A program made the position numbers and the translations under genes. From assembly GCA_035308365.1 (NCBI GenBank), contig DATGGU010000128.1:1-31440 (forward strand): DNA of 31,440 nt, in the 5' to 3' direction. Below the pieces are notes generated by a model. It was not told where the DNA came from, ran no database searches, and saw nothing but the letters and a program-made list of their open reading frames with translations. Shown piece after piece: positions 14,607 through 23,214 of this stretch; within the stretch, counting starts at the first letter, position 1, and every line of letters starts with the position of its first letter. The DNA comes from PALSA-505 sp035308365. GTDB lineage: Bacteria > Actinomycetota > Actinomycetes > Streptosporangiales > Streptosporangiaceae.

Positions 14607-16544
14607 ATGAAGGAACAGGACTCAGTCGATTCTGGCGCGCGCCGGGCGCGCACCACGGCGCTGCGCGCGGCCGGCCCGCCGGCCTCGGCCACACCTCCGG
14701 ACGGCCCCGATCCCGGCGACGGGTCCGGAGTGCAGCCGGAGCAGGGCATGCAGAGCGTGCCGGAGACGGTGATCCCGCAGATCCGGGACCGCCGGAACCA
14801 GAGCAACCTGGTGCCGACCGTGGCTGCGTTGTTCGCCCTGCTCATCGGGCTGAGCGACATCCTGTCCGTCATCGATTCGGCCTGGAAGCGCCAGCTCGTT
14901 CACAGCAGGCTGCACCGGATCGCCATCGTCATGCCCGGCACGGATGTCGCCGTCACCGGCACCGCCGAGGTGATCACCGGCCTGATGCTGCTGATGCTCG
15001 CCTACGGGCTGAAGAAGCGCAAGCGCCGGGCCTGGCAGGCGGTCATCGCCCTGCTCGCGTTCAACATCGTGATCCACCTGACCCGCGAGCTGCACATCCC
15101 GATCGCCGCGGTGTCCCTGGTCACGCTCGGCGCGCTGCTGTACTTCAGCGACTACTTCTACGCCAGGGGCGACCGGCGGACCCGGTGGAGCGCGCTGTGG
15201 GTGTTCTGCGGGCTGGCCATCGCCGATGTGGCCATCGGGATGACCTACATCATGGTGGCCCGGGGGCTGGCCAAGGACTACTCCATCCCGCAGCGGCTGG
15301 AGCACGTGCTCTACGGGCTGGTCGGGGTGTCCGGCCCGGTGCAGTTCGTCCCCGAGGCCCGCAGCGACGGGTTCGACCTGCTGACCAGCGGCTTGGGCCT
15401 GTTCACCGTCGTCATGACCATCTACGTGTTCCTGCGCGCGGCCGAGCCCAAGGCCAGGCTCAGCGAGCGGGACGCGGGCCGGATCAGGGAGCTGCTGGCC
15501 AAGCACGGCGAGCGTGACTCGCTCGGCTACTTCGCGCTGCGCACCGACAAGAGCGTGATCTGGTCGCCGACCGGCAAGTCGTGCATCTGCTACCGGGTGC
15601 TGCGCGGGGTGATGCTGGCCAGCGCCGACCCGCTGGGCGACCCGGAGGCCTGGCCCGGCGCCATCCAGGTGTTCCTGGACGAGGCGGCCGCGCACGCCTG
15701 GATCCCGGCCGTGATGGGGTGCAGCGAGCAGGCCGCCGAGATCTGGTGCCGCGAGGGTGAGCTGACCGCGCTGGAACTCGGCGACGAGGCCATCGTGGAC
15801 GTGGCCGATTTCAGCCTGTCCGGCCGGGCCATGCGCAACGTGCGCCAGATGGTCTCCCGGGTGGCCAGGGGCGGCTACGTGTCCGAGGTCCGGCGGCTTT
15901 CCGACATCAGCCCAGCCGAGATCGAGCAGCTCAACCGGCAGGCCGACTCCTGGCGGGGCAGCCCCACCGAGCGCGGCTTCTCGATGGCTCTCGGCCGCGT
16001 CGGCGGCCCCGGCGACGACGACTGCGTGGTCGCGACCGCCACCGAGAACGGCGAGCTGCGCGCGCTGCTGCACTTCGTCCCATGGGGCAGCGACGGGCTC
16101 TCGCTGGACCTGATGCGCCGGGACCGGGCCTCCCAGCCCGGCCTCAACGACTTCCTCATCGTGGAGGCGATCAAGGCGGCGCCCTCGCTCGGGGTCAAGC
16201 GGCTGTCGCTGAACTTCGCCGTGTTCCGCGCGGCGCTGGAGCGGGGCGAGCGGATCGGCGCGGGCCCGGTGCTGCGGGCCTGGCGCGGGCTGCTGCTGTT
16301 CCTGTCCAAGTGGTTCCAGATCGAGTCGCTGTACAAGTTCAACGCCAAGTTCCAGCCGTCCTGGCAGCCGCGGTTCTTCGTCTACCCCAGCATCGGGAAC
16401 GCCCCCCGGATCGCGCTGGCGGCCCTGGAGGCCGAGGCGTTCCTGGTCTGGCCGAGGCTCGAGGTACGCCGGGTGGCCCGCAAGATGGGCCTGGGCAAGC
16501 TGCGCCGCCGGCTGGTGCGGATGCGCGCGGCCCGGCGCGTCTAG
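14607..16544 (+). CDS. MprF-like phosphatidylglycerol lysyltransferase family protein (DUF2156)
   Basis: Membrane protein of 645 residues. After a ~65-residue Pro/Gly-rich cytosolic start come about six hydrophobic helices (near 68-90, 112-134, 141-160, 166-186, 193-220 and 260-277), then a soluble C-terminal GNAT-fold DUF2156 domain (about 285-620: SLGYFALRTDKSVIWSP, GDPEAWPGAI, GFSMALGRVGG, LSLDLMRRD, LSLNFAVFRA). The order membrane helices plus DUF2156 is that of MprF/LysX proteins, which transfer an amino acid from tRNA to phosphatidylglycerol and so reduce membrane charge. No LysRS domain is fused, unlike mycobacterial LysX. The number of helices is smaller than in full-size flippase-containing MprF. 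Donor amino acid is unknown. The ribosome site is weak. It sits between folE and folP, an insertion relative to mycobacteria. Confidence 0.85.
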   Translation: MKEQDSVDSGARRARTTALRAAGPPASATPPDGPDPGDGSGVQPEQGMQSVPETVIPQIRDRRNQSNLVPTVAALFALLIGLSDILSVIDSAWKRQLVHSRLHRIAIVMPGTDVAVTGTAEVITGLMLLMLAYGLKKRKRRAWQAVIALLAFNIVIHLTRELHIPIAAVSLVTLGALLYFSDYFYARGDRRTRWSALWVFCGLAIADVAIGMTYIMVARGLAKDYSIPQRLEHVLYGLVGVSGPVQFVPEARSDGFDLLTSGLGLFTVVMTIYVFLRAAEPKARLSERDAGRIRELLAKHGERDSLGYFALRTDKSVIWSPTGKSCICYRVLRGVMLASADPLGDPEAWPGAIQVFLDEAAAHAWIPAVMGCSEQAAEIWCREGELTALELGDEAIVDVADFSLSGRAMRNVRQMVSRVARGGYVSEVRRLSDISPAEIEQLNRQADSWRGSPTERGFSMALGRVGGPGDDDCVVATATENGELRALLHFVPWGSDGLSLDLMRRDRASQPGLNDFLIVEAIKAAPSLGVKRLSLNFAVFRAALERGERIGAGPVLRAWRGLLLFLSKWFQIESLYKFNAKFQPSWQPRFFVYPSIGNAPRIALAALEAEAFLVWPRLEVRRVARKMGLGKLRRRLVRMRAARRV

Positions 16545-16590
16545 CCGACAGCACCGCGGCGTGCCCCACCAGGCCGCATAGGCTGGCCTG

Positions 16591-17469
16591 ATGAGCGATG
16601 ACAGCGTGCTGCCCGGCCTGCCTCGGGCCGGCCGGTGCCTGGTGATGGGCGTCGTCAACGTCACGCCGGACTCGTTCTCCGACGGCGGCAAGTGGCTCGG
16701 CACCGAGGACGCCATCGGCCACGGGCTCGACCTTGCCAAACAGGGCGCCGACCTGGTGGACGTGGGCGGCGAATCCACCCGGCCGGGGGCCCAGCGGGTG
16801 TCGGACGCCGAGGAAATGCGCCGGGTGATCCCGGTCATCGGCGCTCTCACCTCGGCCGGGGTGCGGGTCAGCGTGGACACCATGCGGGCCCGGGTCGCCG
16901 CGGCCGCCGTGGAGGCCGGGGCCTGCCTGGTCAACGACGTGAGCGGCGGGCTGGCCGACCCGCAGATGCCGCGCCTGGTGGCCAAGGCCGCAGTGGCCTA
17001 CGTGGTGATGCACTGGCGCGGCCACAGCCACGACATGATGAAACGGGCCGTCTACACCGACGTGGTGGCCGAGGTCGCCGCCGAGTTGCGGCGCCGGGTG
17101 GACACGGTGACCGGCGAGGGCGTGGACCCGGCCCGCATCATCCTGGACCCCGGCCTCGGCTTCGCCAAGCAGCCCGGGCACAACTGGGCGCTGCTCACCG
17201 GGCTGCGGGAGATCGCCACCCTCGGCGGCACCTGCCCGGGCTTCCCGGTCCTCATCGGCGCCTCCCGCAAGAGCTTCCTGGGCAAGCTGCTGGCGGCCCC
17301 GGACGGCACGCCGCGGCCGTTCGCCGGCTGCGACGGCGCGACCGTGGCGGTGACCGCGCTGGCCGCGGCGGCTGGAGCCTGGGGGGTACGGGTGCACGAG
17401 GTCCCGCTCAACGTGGACGCTGTCCTGGCTGCCAGGGCCTGGCGCCAGGCAGCCGGGGAGCGCGGGTGA
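16591..17469 (+). CDS. folP: Dihydropteroate synthase
   Basis: Joins 6-hydroxymethyl-dihydropterin diphosphate with p-aminobenzoate; the sulfonamide target. The 292-residue product shows the TIM-barrel signatures MGVVNVTPDSFSDGGKW (residues about 19-35), VDVGGESTRPGA, SVDTMRA, NDVSGG, the ILDPGLGFAKQPGHNW block and LIGASRKSFLG, all canonical. It is the first gene of a tightly coupled run: folB starts inside its stop codon (GTGA). Confidence 0.97.
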   Translation: MSDDSVLPGLPRAGRCLVMGVVNVTPDSFSDGGKWLGTEDAIGHGLDLAKQGADLVDVGGESTRPGAQRVSDAEEMRRVIPVIGALTSAGVRVSVDTMRARVAAAAVEAGACLVNDVSGGLADPQMPRLVAKAAVAYVVMHWRGHSHDMMKRAVYTDVVAEVAAELRRRVDTVTGEGVDPARIILDPGLGFAKQPGHNWALLTGLREIATLGGTCPGFPVLIGASRKSFLGKLLAAPDGTPRPFAGCDGATVAVTALAAAAGAWGVRVHEVPLNVDAVLAARAWRQAAGERG

Positions 17470-17831
17470 GCCTGGACCGGATCGCGCTGCGCGGACTGCG
17501 GGTCCGTGGCCGCCACGGCGTCTTCGGGCACGAGCGGCGAGACGGCCAGGAGTTCGTCGTCGACGCCGTGCTCGGCGTCGACGTCCGGCCCGCGGCGGCC
17601 GGCGACGACCTGTCCCGTACCGTCGACTACGGCGTCCTGGCCGAGCGGCTGGCCGCCGTCGTCGCCGGTGAGCCCGTGCGGCTCATCGAAACGCTGGCCG
17701 AGCGGCTGGCCCAGGTCTGCCTGGCCGAGCCAGGAGTACAGGAGGCTGAGATCACCGTTCACAAGCCGCAGGCGCCTGTGACGCAGGTTGTCCAGGATGT
17801 GACCGTGACCATCACACGGAGCCGGGCGTGA
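17466..17831 (+). CDS. folB: Dihydroneopterin aldolase
   Basis: Cleaves dihydroneopterin to hydroxymethyl-dihydropterin and glycolaldehyde. GTG 17466 overlaps the folP stop by four bases. The 121-residue product has LRVRGRHGVFGHERRDGQEFVVDAVL (usual V-GxHGVFxxER motif), the TVDYGVLAERLAAVV block with the conserved tyrosine, LIETLAERLA with the glutamate that orients the pterin, and the final VTVTITR strand. Normal family length. Confidence 0.95.
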   Translation: MSLDRIALRGLRVRGRHGVFGHERRDGQEFVVDAVLGVDVRPAAAGDDLSRTVDYGVLAERLAAVVAGEPVRLIETLAERLAQVCLAEPGVQEAEITVHKPQAPVTQVVQDVTVTITRSRA

Positions 17832-18352
17832 CCGCAGCCGCCCCCCAGCCGCGCCGGGTGGTGCTGGCCCTCGGCAGCAACCTGGGTGACCGGCAGGAGA
17901 ACCTGCAGGGCGCGGTGGACGCGCTGTTCGACGCGCCCGGCTTCCGGTTCCTCGCCGCCTCGCCCATCTACGAGACCGCGCCGGTGGGCGGCCCGGAGCA
18001 GCCGGACTACCTGAACGCGGTGATCACGGTGCGGACGGCCCTGCCCGCGCGGATGATCCTGGACCGTGCCCGCGGCGTCGAGGACGCGTTCCAGCGGGTC
18101 AGGGACCAGGTCTGGGGCCCGCGCACGCTGGATGTGGACCTGATCGTCTGCGGCGGCGAAATCAGCGACGACCCGCAGCTCACCCTGCCGCACCCCCGGG
18201 CGCACGAGCGCGCCTTCGTGCTCGCGCCCTGGCACGACATCGAGCCGGACGCCGAGATCCCCGGCCGCGGCCCGGTGGCGGACCTGCTCCGCTCGGTCGG
18301 CCTGGCCGGGGTCCGCCGGCTGGACGGCAGCGAGCTACACCCACCGGCATGA
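17828..18352 (+). CDS. folK: 2-amino-4-hydroxy-6-hydroxymethyldihydropteridine pyrophosphokinase (HPPK)
   Basis: Transfers pyrophosphate from ATP to the pterin made by FolB, giving the FolP substrate. GTG 17828 overlaps the folB stop (GTGA). The 174-residue product shows LALGSNLGDRQENL, SPIYETAPVGGPEQPDYLNAVITV, the conserved WGPRTLDVDLIVCGG signature with the metal-binding D-x-D, and LPHPRAHERAFVLAPW. The chain order folP-folB-folK with stop-start overlaps implies one polycistronic message. Confidence 0.96.
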   Translation: MTAAAPQPRRVVLALGSNLGDRQENLQGAVDALFDAPGFRFLAASPIYETAPVGGPEQPDYLNAVITVRTALPARMILDRARGVEDAFQRVRDQVWGPRTLDVDLIVCGGEISDDPQLTLPHPRAHERAFVLAPWHDIEPDAEIPGRGPVADLLRSVGLAGVRRLDGSELHPPA

Positions 18353-18825
18353 CCCCGACGAAGCCCCGCGCGCTGTTCGGCCTCGGCGTGGCCTGCGCCC
18401 TGGTGACCTGGCTGCTGCTCGTGCGGCTCTACAGCTCGCTGCCGCCGCTGCCGTGGACGCCATCCCTGACGCTGGTGCTGCTCGCCATCGTGGAGGGGCG
18501 CAGCGGGTACCTGCTGCGCCGGCGGATCGCCGGGCGCTGGCAGGCCAGCCAGAACGGTGACGGCAGGAGCCGGCCGAAGCCGCTGCATCCCATCGGGATC
18601 GCGCGCACCGCGGCCGTCGCCAAGGCCAGCGCACTGGCGGCCGCGGTGATCGCCGGGCTGGCGCTCGGGTTCGTGATCGACCTGACGCGATCGCTGAGCG
18701 AGCCGATTCCGCGGCAGGACACCTTCGCCGCGCTGGGGATCTTCGCGAGCGCGGTGCTCCTCGCCGTCGCCGCCGTCTACCTGGAGCGCTCCTGCCGGGT
18801 GCCCGGCCCGCCCGGGGATCGCTGA
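18349..18825 (+). CDS. DUF3180 membrane protein
   Basis: A 158-residue protein with four likely transmembrane helices (about 9-25, 38-50, 83-106 and 124-143), belonging to the actinobacterial DUF3180 family that lies after folK in many genomes (Rv3605c position in M. tuberculosis). ATG 18349 overlaps the folK stop (ATGA). No catalytic motif is visible, and the function is unknown. Coupling with folK suggests a role connected to the folate or pantothenate genes, or only shared transcription. Confidence 0.85.
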   Translation: MTPTKPRALFGLGVACALVTWLLLVRLYSSLPPLPWTPSLTLVLLAIVEGRSGYLLRRRIAGRWQASQNGDGRSRPKPLHPIGIARTAAVAKASALAAAVIAGLALGFVIDLTRSLSEPIPRQDTFAALGIFASAVLLAVAAVYLERSCRVPGPPGDR

Positions 18826-18862
18826 GCCCTGGATATGCTGATCATGTTCGTCCGGTACCGGG

Positions 18863-18949
18863 AGACCCCTTTCAAGATCGCACAATACGCTCAGGAAACC
18901 AGGCTTGAGCAGGACGAGCACCCCGCGGACGCCGGTTTTGAAAGGGTCT
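18863..18949. promoter_or_regulatory. Long-range inverted repeat in the leader of the DUF2520-panC unit
   Basis: AGACCCCTTTCAA (18863-18875) pairs with TTGAAAGGGTCT (18938-18949) over 12 bp with one bulged C. Inside, GCTCA (18889-18893) can pair with TGAGC (18906-18910). The structure fills the 140-nt gap between DUF3180 and the next gene and ends 16 nt before its ATG. It resembles a structured mRNA leader or a terminator/attenuator; no known riboswitch consensus was recognised. Confidence 0.5.
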
Positions 18950-18965
18950 TAAAGACTGGAACGAG

Positions 18966-19907
18966 ATGGAATCTGACGTGACGATGGGCCAGGCGACGGC
19001 CCAGGCTCAGGCACGCCCGGCCAGGCTCACGGTCGGCGTCATCGGCACCGGCCGGGTCGGCGCCACCCTGGGCGTCGCGCTGGCCCGGGCGGGCCACCAG
19101 GTCGTGGCCGCGACCGGTGTGTCCGAGGCGTCGCGGCGCCGGGCCGCCGAGAGACTGCCCGGGGTGCCGATCACCGAGCCGCACGAGGCCGCGGCCCGGG
19201 CCAGCCTCATCCTGCTGTGCGTTCCCGACGACGCGCTGCCCGGGCTGGTCGCGGGCCTGGCGGCCACCGGAGCCGAACTGTCCGGCCGCCTGCTGGTGCA
19301 CACCAGCGGCCGGTACGGCACCGGGGTGCTGCGGCCCGCCACCGCCAGGGGTGCGCTGCCGATCGCGCTGCACCCGGTCATGACGTTCACCGGCCGGCCC
19401 GACGACGTCGAGAAGCTGCACGGCATCAGCTTCGGCGTGACCGTCCCGGACGAGCTGCGGCTGGTCGCCGAGGCGCTGGTGATCGAGATGGGCGGCGAGC
19501 CCGTGTTCATCCGGGAGGAAGACCGGGGGCTGTATCACGCGGCGCTGGCCAGCGCCGCCAACCACCTGGTCGGGCTGGTGGCCGAGGCGTCGGACCTGCT
19601 GCGCGGCGCGGGTGTGCCGAACCCGGGCCGTATGCTCAGCCCGCTGCTGTTCGCGGCGCTGGACAATGCGTTGCGGCTGGGCGATGCGGGGCTCACCGGG
19701 CCGGTCGCCCGGGGTGATGCCGACACCGTCGCCCGGCACATCGAGGTGCTCGCCGCCGCGTCGCCGCAGGCGCTGAGCGCCTACCTCGCGCTGGCCAGGC
19801 TGACCGCCGGGCGCGCCCTGGCGGCCGGGCTGCTCTCGCCGCCGGACGCGCGCCGCCTGCTCGACGTGCTCGCTTCCTTCCCCCACCCGGATGGGCCGGC
19901 CGGATGA
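18966..19907 (+). CDS. Rossmann-like/DUF2520 NAD(P)-binding protein
   Basis: A 313-residue protein with a dinucleotide-binding start, LTVGVIGTGRVGATLGVALARAGH (residues about 20-43, GxGxxG present), strands consistent with a Rossmann fold (LILLCVPDDALPGLV, LHPVMTFTGRPD), and a helical C-terminal DUF2520 domain (YHAALASAANHLVGLVAEASDLLRGAG). The architecture is like ProC and PanE oxidoreductases, and the gene sits immediately before panC, overlapping its ATG (ATGA). A dehydrogenase in pantothenate synthesis (for example ketopantoate reduction) is an attractive inference but unproven. The orthologous place in M. tuberculosis is Rv3603c. GTG 18979 is out of frame; ATG 18984 is a possible later start. 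Confidence 0.85.
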   Translation: MESDVTMGQATAQAQARPARLTVGVIGTGRVGATLGVALARAGHQVVAATGVSEASRRRAAERLPGVPITEPHEAAARASLILLCVPDDALPGLVAGLAATGAELSGRLLVHTSGRYGTGVLRPATARGALPIALHPVMTFTGRPDDVEKLHGISFGVTVPDELRLVAEALVIEMGGEPVFIREEDRGLYHAALASAANHLVGLVAEASDLLRGAGVPNPGRMLSPLLFAALDNALRLGDAGLTGPVARGDADTVARHIEVLAAASPQALSAYLALARLTAGRALAAGLLSPPDARRLLDVLASFPHPDGPAG

Positions 19908-20743
19908 CCGTGCCGGTGGCCCGGACCAGGGCGGAACTCTCTGCTGCCAGGGCTGGCCTGGCCGGGCCGGTGGTCCTCGTGCCGACCATGGGGGCGCTGC
20001 ACACCGGCCATGTGGCGCTGCTGCGGCGGGCTCGCGAGCTGGCCGGGACCGTCGTGGTGTCGATCTTCGTCAACCCGCTGCAGTTCGGGCCGCATGAGGA
20101 CTACGACCGGTACCCCCGGGTGCTGGACGCCGACCTGGCGGTCTGCGCGGCCGAGGGGGTGAGCCTGGTGTTCGCGCCTGGCCGTGCGGACATGTACCCG
20201 GTCTCGCCGCAGGTGACCGTGGACCCGGGCCCGGCGGGCCAGGTGCTCGAAGGAGAGTTCCGGCCCGGGTTCTTCGGCGGCGTGCTGACCGTGGTGCTGA
20301 AGCTGTTCCAGCTGGTGCGCCCGGGAATCGCGGTGTTCGGCCAGAAGGACGCCCAGCAGCTCGCGCTCGTCCGCCGGATGGTCGCTGACCTGGATCTCGG
20401 GGTCCGGATCGAGTCCGTGCCCACCGTGCGCGATCCCGACGGCCTGGCCACCTCCAGCCGGAACGCGTACCTGTCGGCGCCGGAACGTTCGGCGGCGCTG
20501 GCCCTGCCACGGGCGCTGGCGGCCGGGCAGGACGCGGTGGCCTTGGGGCCAGCGGCCGTGCTCGCGGCTTCGAAGGCAGCGCTCGGCTCTTCCGGGGTGG
20601 CGGTGGACTACCTGAGCCTGGTGGACCCCGCGACGTTCACACCGGTGGACGGCGCGCACACCGGCCCGGCCATCCTCGCCGTCGCCGCACAGGTGGGGCG
20701 CACCCGGCTGATCGACAACGTTCCGTTGACGTTTGGAGAGTAA
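19904..20743 (+). CDS. panC: Pantothenate synthetase
   Basis: Condenses pantoate and beta-alanine using ATP. The 279-residue product shows the HIGH-like nucleotide site VPTMGALHTGHVALLRRAR (residues about 26-44), VSIFVNPLQFGPHEDYDRYPR, the EGEFRPGFFGGVLTVVLKLFQLVRP pantoate-binding region, VFGQKDAQQLALVRRMVADL and the KMSKS-like DGLATSSRNAYL. It is complete and of standard size. It overlaps the DUF2520 gene, and coaX follows after 29 bases. No panD lies between panC and coaX, unlike mycobacteria. Confidence 0.97.
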   Translation: MTVPVARTRAELSAARAGLAGPVVLVPTMGALHTGHVALLRRARELAGTVVVSIFVNPLQFGPHEDYDRYPRVLDADLAVCAAEGVSLVFAPGRADMYPVSPQVTVDPGPAGQVLEGEFRPGFFGGVLTVVLKLFQLVRPGIAVFGQKDAQQLALVRRMVADLDLGVRIESVPTVRDPDGLATSSRNAYLSAPERSAALALPRALAAGQDAVALGPAAVLAASKAALGSSGVAVDYLSLVDPATFTPVDGAHTGPAILAVAAQVGRTRLIDNVPLTFGE

Positions 20744-20772
20744 CCTCCCACTCATCCCTCACCAGGAGTGCC

Positions 20773-21564
20773 ATGCTGCTCGCCATTGACGTCGGGAACA
20801 CCAACACGGTCCTCGGGATATTCGAGGGCAGCGAGGTGATCGAAGACTGGCGGATCGCCACCGTGCCCGACCGCACCGCCGACGAGAACGCCGTGATCCT
20901 GCAGGGCCTGCTCGGCCAGAGCTCCCGGGTCAAGGACGCGGACGTGACCGGCATCGCACTGTGTTCCACCGTGCCCTCGGTGCTGTATGAGATGCGGGAG
21001 ATGTGCCGCCGCTACTACTCCGGCCTGCCCGCGGTGATCGTCGAGCCCGGGGTCAAGACCGGCGTGCCGGTCCGGGTGGACAATCCCAAGGAGGTCGGCA
21101 GCGACCGGATCATGAACGCGCTCGCCGCCGCCCACCTCTACGGCGGCCCGGCCATCGTGGTCGACTTCGGCACGTCCACGAACTTCGATGTGATCAGCGC
21201 CAACGGCGAGTTCATCGGTGGCGCGCTCGCTCCCGGCATGGAGATCTCCGTCGATGCGCTGTCCCGCCGCGCCGCCCAGCTCCTCAAGGTGGAGCTGGCC
21301 AGGCCGCACCGGGTGATCGGCCGGAACACGGTCGAGTGCCTCCAGTCCGGCATCATCTACGGATTCGCCGGGCAGGTCGAGGGCATCGTCACCCGGATAG
21401 CCAAGGAACTGGTCCCCGGCGACCCGGACTCGGTGACCGTCATCGCCACCGGCGGCCTGGCCCCGGTCCTGCTCGATGAGGTCGACGTCGTCGACGCGTA
21501 CGAACCCTGGCTCACCCTGACCGGCCTGCGGCTGGTATACGAGCGAAACACCGAGGATTCCTGA
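20773..21564 (+). CDS. coaX: Type III pantothenate kinase
   Basis: Phosphorylates pantothenate, the first committed CoA step, without feedback inhibition by CoA. The 263-residue product has the ASKHA phosphate-1 motif DVGNTNT (residues about 6-12), NPKEVGSDRIMNALAA, the DFGTSTNFDVI phosphate-2 segment, GGALAPGMEIS and the adenosine loop IATGGLAPVL. ATG 20773 follows CCAGGAGTGCC. The gene trails panC in the same unit. The 94 nt before lysS hold GC-rich complementary segments (CCAGCCGGC with GCCGGTGCTGG) that could end the pan transcript. Confidence 0.96.
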   Translation: MLLAIDVGNTNTVLGIFEGSEVIEDWRIATVPDRTADENAVILQGLLGQSSRVKDADVTGIALCSTVPSVLYEMREMCRRYYSGLPAVIVEPGVKTGVPVRVDNPKEVGSDRIMNALAAAHLYGGPAIVVDFGTSTNFDVISANGEFIGGALAPGMEISVDALSRRAAQLLKVELARPHRVIGRNTVECLQSGIIYGFAGQVEGIVTRIAKELVPGDPDSVTVIATGGLAPVLLDEVDVVDAYEPWLTLTGLRLVYERNTEDS

Positions 21565-21665
21565 AAAGCCATAATCTCCTTACGGAGGGGGCCGGCCCGG
21601 TGCCAGCCGGCGGCGCCGGTGCTGGCCGGACTGTAAAGCACGGTGCCGGCGACCCGGTGTGACCG

Positions 21666-21671
21666 GTAACC
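21666..21671 (+). promoter_or_regulatory. Possible -10 element giving a leaderless lysS message
   Basis: TAACCT (TAnnnT) lies eight bases before GTG 21680. There is no Shine-Dalgarno sequence before that GTG or before the earlier in-frame GTG at 21659. A -10 hexamer so near the start codon is the hallmark of leaderless actinobacterial transcripts. No good -35 was found. Confidence 0.35.
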
Positions 21672-21679
21672 TCTGGCAG

Positions 21680-23164
21680 GTGACAGAAGAGACCGAACTG
21701 CCCGAGCAGATGCGGGTCCGGCGAGCCAAGCTGGATCGCATCAGGGCCTCGGGCCGTGACCCCTACCCGGCCGGATTCGAGCGCACCGACACCATCGCTG
21801 AGGTGCGCAAACGGTTCGCCGGCCTGGGCCAGGGCGCGGCCACCGGCGAGCGGGTGGCCGTGGCGGGCCGGGTCATGCTGTCACGGCCGGGCGGCAAGCT
21901 CAGCTTCGCCCGCGTCAGGGACGGCAGTGGCGACATCCAGATCATGATTTCGCTGGACCGTTCCGGCGAGCAGGCCCTGGAGGAATGGAAGCGCGACGTC
22001 GACCTCGGTGACCATGTCGGCGTCGTGGGCGAGGTCATCACCTCCCGGCGGGGTGAGCTCTCGGTGCTCGCCGACCGCTTCGTGATCACCGCCAAGAGCC
22101 TGCGCCCGCTGCCGGAGAAGCACAAGGGCCTGACCGACATCGAGTCCCGGGTGCGGCAGCGCTACGTGGACATGATCGTCAACCCGGACACCCGCCGCCT
22201 GGTGGAGCTGCGCAGCGCCGTGCTGCGGTCGCTGCGTGCGGGCCTGCACAGCCGGGGCTTCATCGAAGCGGAGACTCCCATCCTGCAGCCGGTGCACGGC
22301 GGGGCCAACGCGGCGCCGTTCGTGACCCACCACAACGCCCAGGACCGGGACGTCTACCTGCGGATCGCGCTGGAGCTCTACCTCAAGCGGATGATCGTGG
22401 GCGGGATCGAGAAGGTCTTCGAGATCAGCAAGAACTTCCGCAACGAAGGCATGGACGCCACTCACTCGCCCGAGTTCACCATGCTCGAGGCCTACGAGGC
22501 CTACGGCGACTACGACACGATCGGCACCCTGACCAGGGAGCTGATCCAGCAGGCCGCCAGGGACGCCCTGGGCACGACCGTGCTGCACCGGGCCGGCGGC
22601 GGCGAGTACGACATCGGCGGCGAATGGCCGGCCAAGACCGTGCACGGCGCGATCTCCGAGGCTCTGGGCGAGGAAGTCACCCCCGGCACCAGCGAGGAAG
22701 ACCTGCGCAAGCTGTGTGCCCGGGCCGGCGTCCCGGCCGATCCGGGCTGGAACAGCGGGCAGGTGGTCCTGGAGATGTACGAGCGCCTGGTCGAGGAACG
22801 CACCGTCGAGCCGACCTTCTACCGGGACTTCCCGGTCGAGGTGTCGCCGCTGACCCGGCGGCACCGCTCCGACCCCCGGCTGGCCGAGCGGTGGGACCTG
22901 GTGGCGTTCGGGACAGAGCTGGGCACCGGGTACACCGAGCTGGTCGACCCGGTCGAGGAACGGGCCAGGCTCACGGCGCAGTCGCTGCTCGCGGCCAAGG
23001 GCGATCCGGAGGCCATGCAGCTCGACGAGGATTTCCTGCGGGCACTGGAGTACGGGATGCCGCCGACCGGTGGCGTCGGGTTCGGCATTGACCGCATCCT
23101 GATCATGTTCACCGGCGCGACCATCCGGGAGACGATCCTGTTCCCCCTGGTGAAACCCGAATAA
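21680..23164 (+). CDS. lysS: Lysyl-tRNA synthetase (class II)
   Basis: Charges tRNA-Lys. The N-terminal OB-fold anticodon domain (about 55-140: VAVAGRVMLSRPGGKLSFARVRDGSGDIQIMI) precedes the class II core, with motif 2 region FEISKNFRNEGMDATHSPEFTMLEAYEAY and motif 3 GVGFGIDRILIMF near the C terminus. Total is 494 residues from GTG 21680 (VTEETELPEQMRVRRAKLDRIR), the usual start of actinobacterial LysRS. GTG 21659 would add seven residues. In mycobacteria lsr2 and clpC follow directly; here 6 kb of other genes intervene. A strong bidirectional terminator follows. Confidence 0.96.
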   Translation: MTEETELPEQMRVRRAKLDRIRASGRDPYPAGFERTDTIAEVRKRFAGLGQGAATGERVAVAGRVMLSRPGGKLSFARVRDGSGDIQIMISLDRSGEQALEEWKRDVDLGDHVGVVGEVITSRRGELSVLADRFVITAKSLRPLPEKHKGLTDIESRVRQRYVDMIVNPDTRRLVELRSAVLRSLRAGLHSRGFIEAETPILQPVHGGANAAPFVTHHNAQDRDVYLRIALELYLKRMIVGGIEKVFEISKNFRNEGMDATHSPEFTMLEAYEAYGDYDTIGTLTRELIQQAARDALGTTVLHRAGGGEYDIGGEWPAKTVHGAISEALGEEVTPGTSEEDLRKLCARAGVPADPGWNSGQVVLEMYERLVEERTVEPTFYRDFPVEVSPLTRRHRSDPRLAERWDLVAFGTELGTGYTELVDPVEERARLTAQSLLAAKGDPEAMQLDEDFLRALEYGMPPTGGVGFGIDRILIMFTGATIRETILFPLVKPE

Positions 23165-23172
23165 CAGCAAAC

Positions 23173-23200
23173 GGCCCCCGGGCTGGGTCAGCCGGGGGCC
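23173..23200. terminator. Bidirectional intrinsic-type terminator between lysS and the NlpC/P60 gene
   Basis: GGCCCCCGG (23173-23181) and CCGGGGGCC (23192-23200) form a perfect 9-bp GC stem with a 10-nt loop that can pair further (GCT with AGC). It lies between two convergent genes, eight bases after the lysS stop, flanked by AAAC on one side and TGTT on the other, so it can serve both directions. Confidence 0.85.
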
Positions 23201-23214
23201 CTGTTCGCTCGTGG

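Noticed and set aside
21565..21679. T-box or other tRNA-sensing leader before lysS
   Set aside because: The T-box sequence and a specifier loop are absent; the region holds only GC-rich hairpins and a -10-like hexamer.
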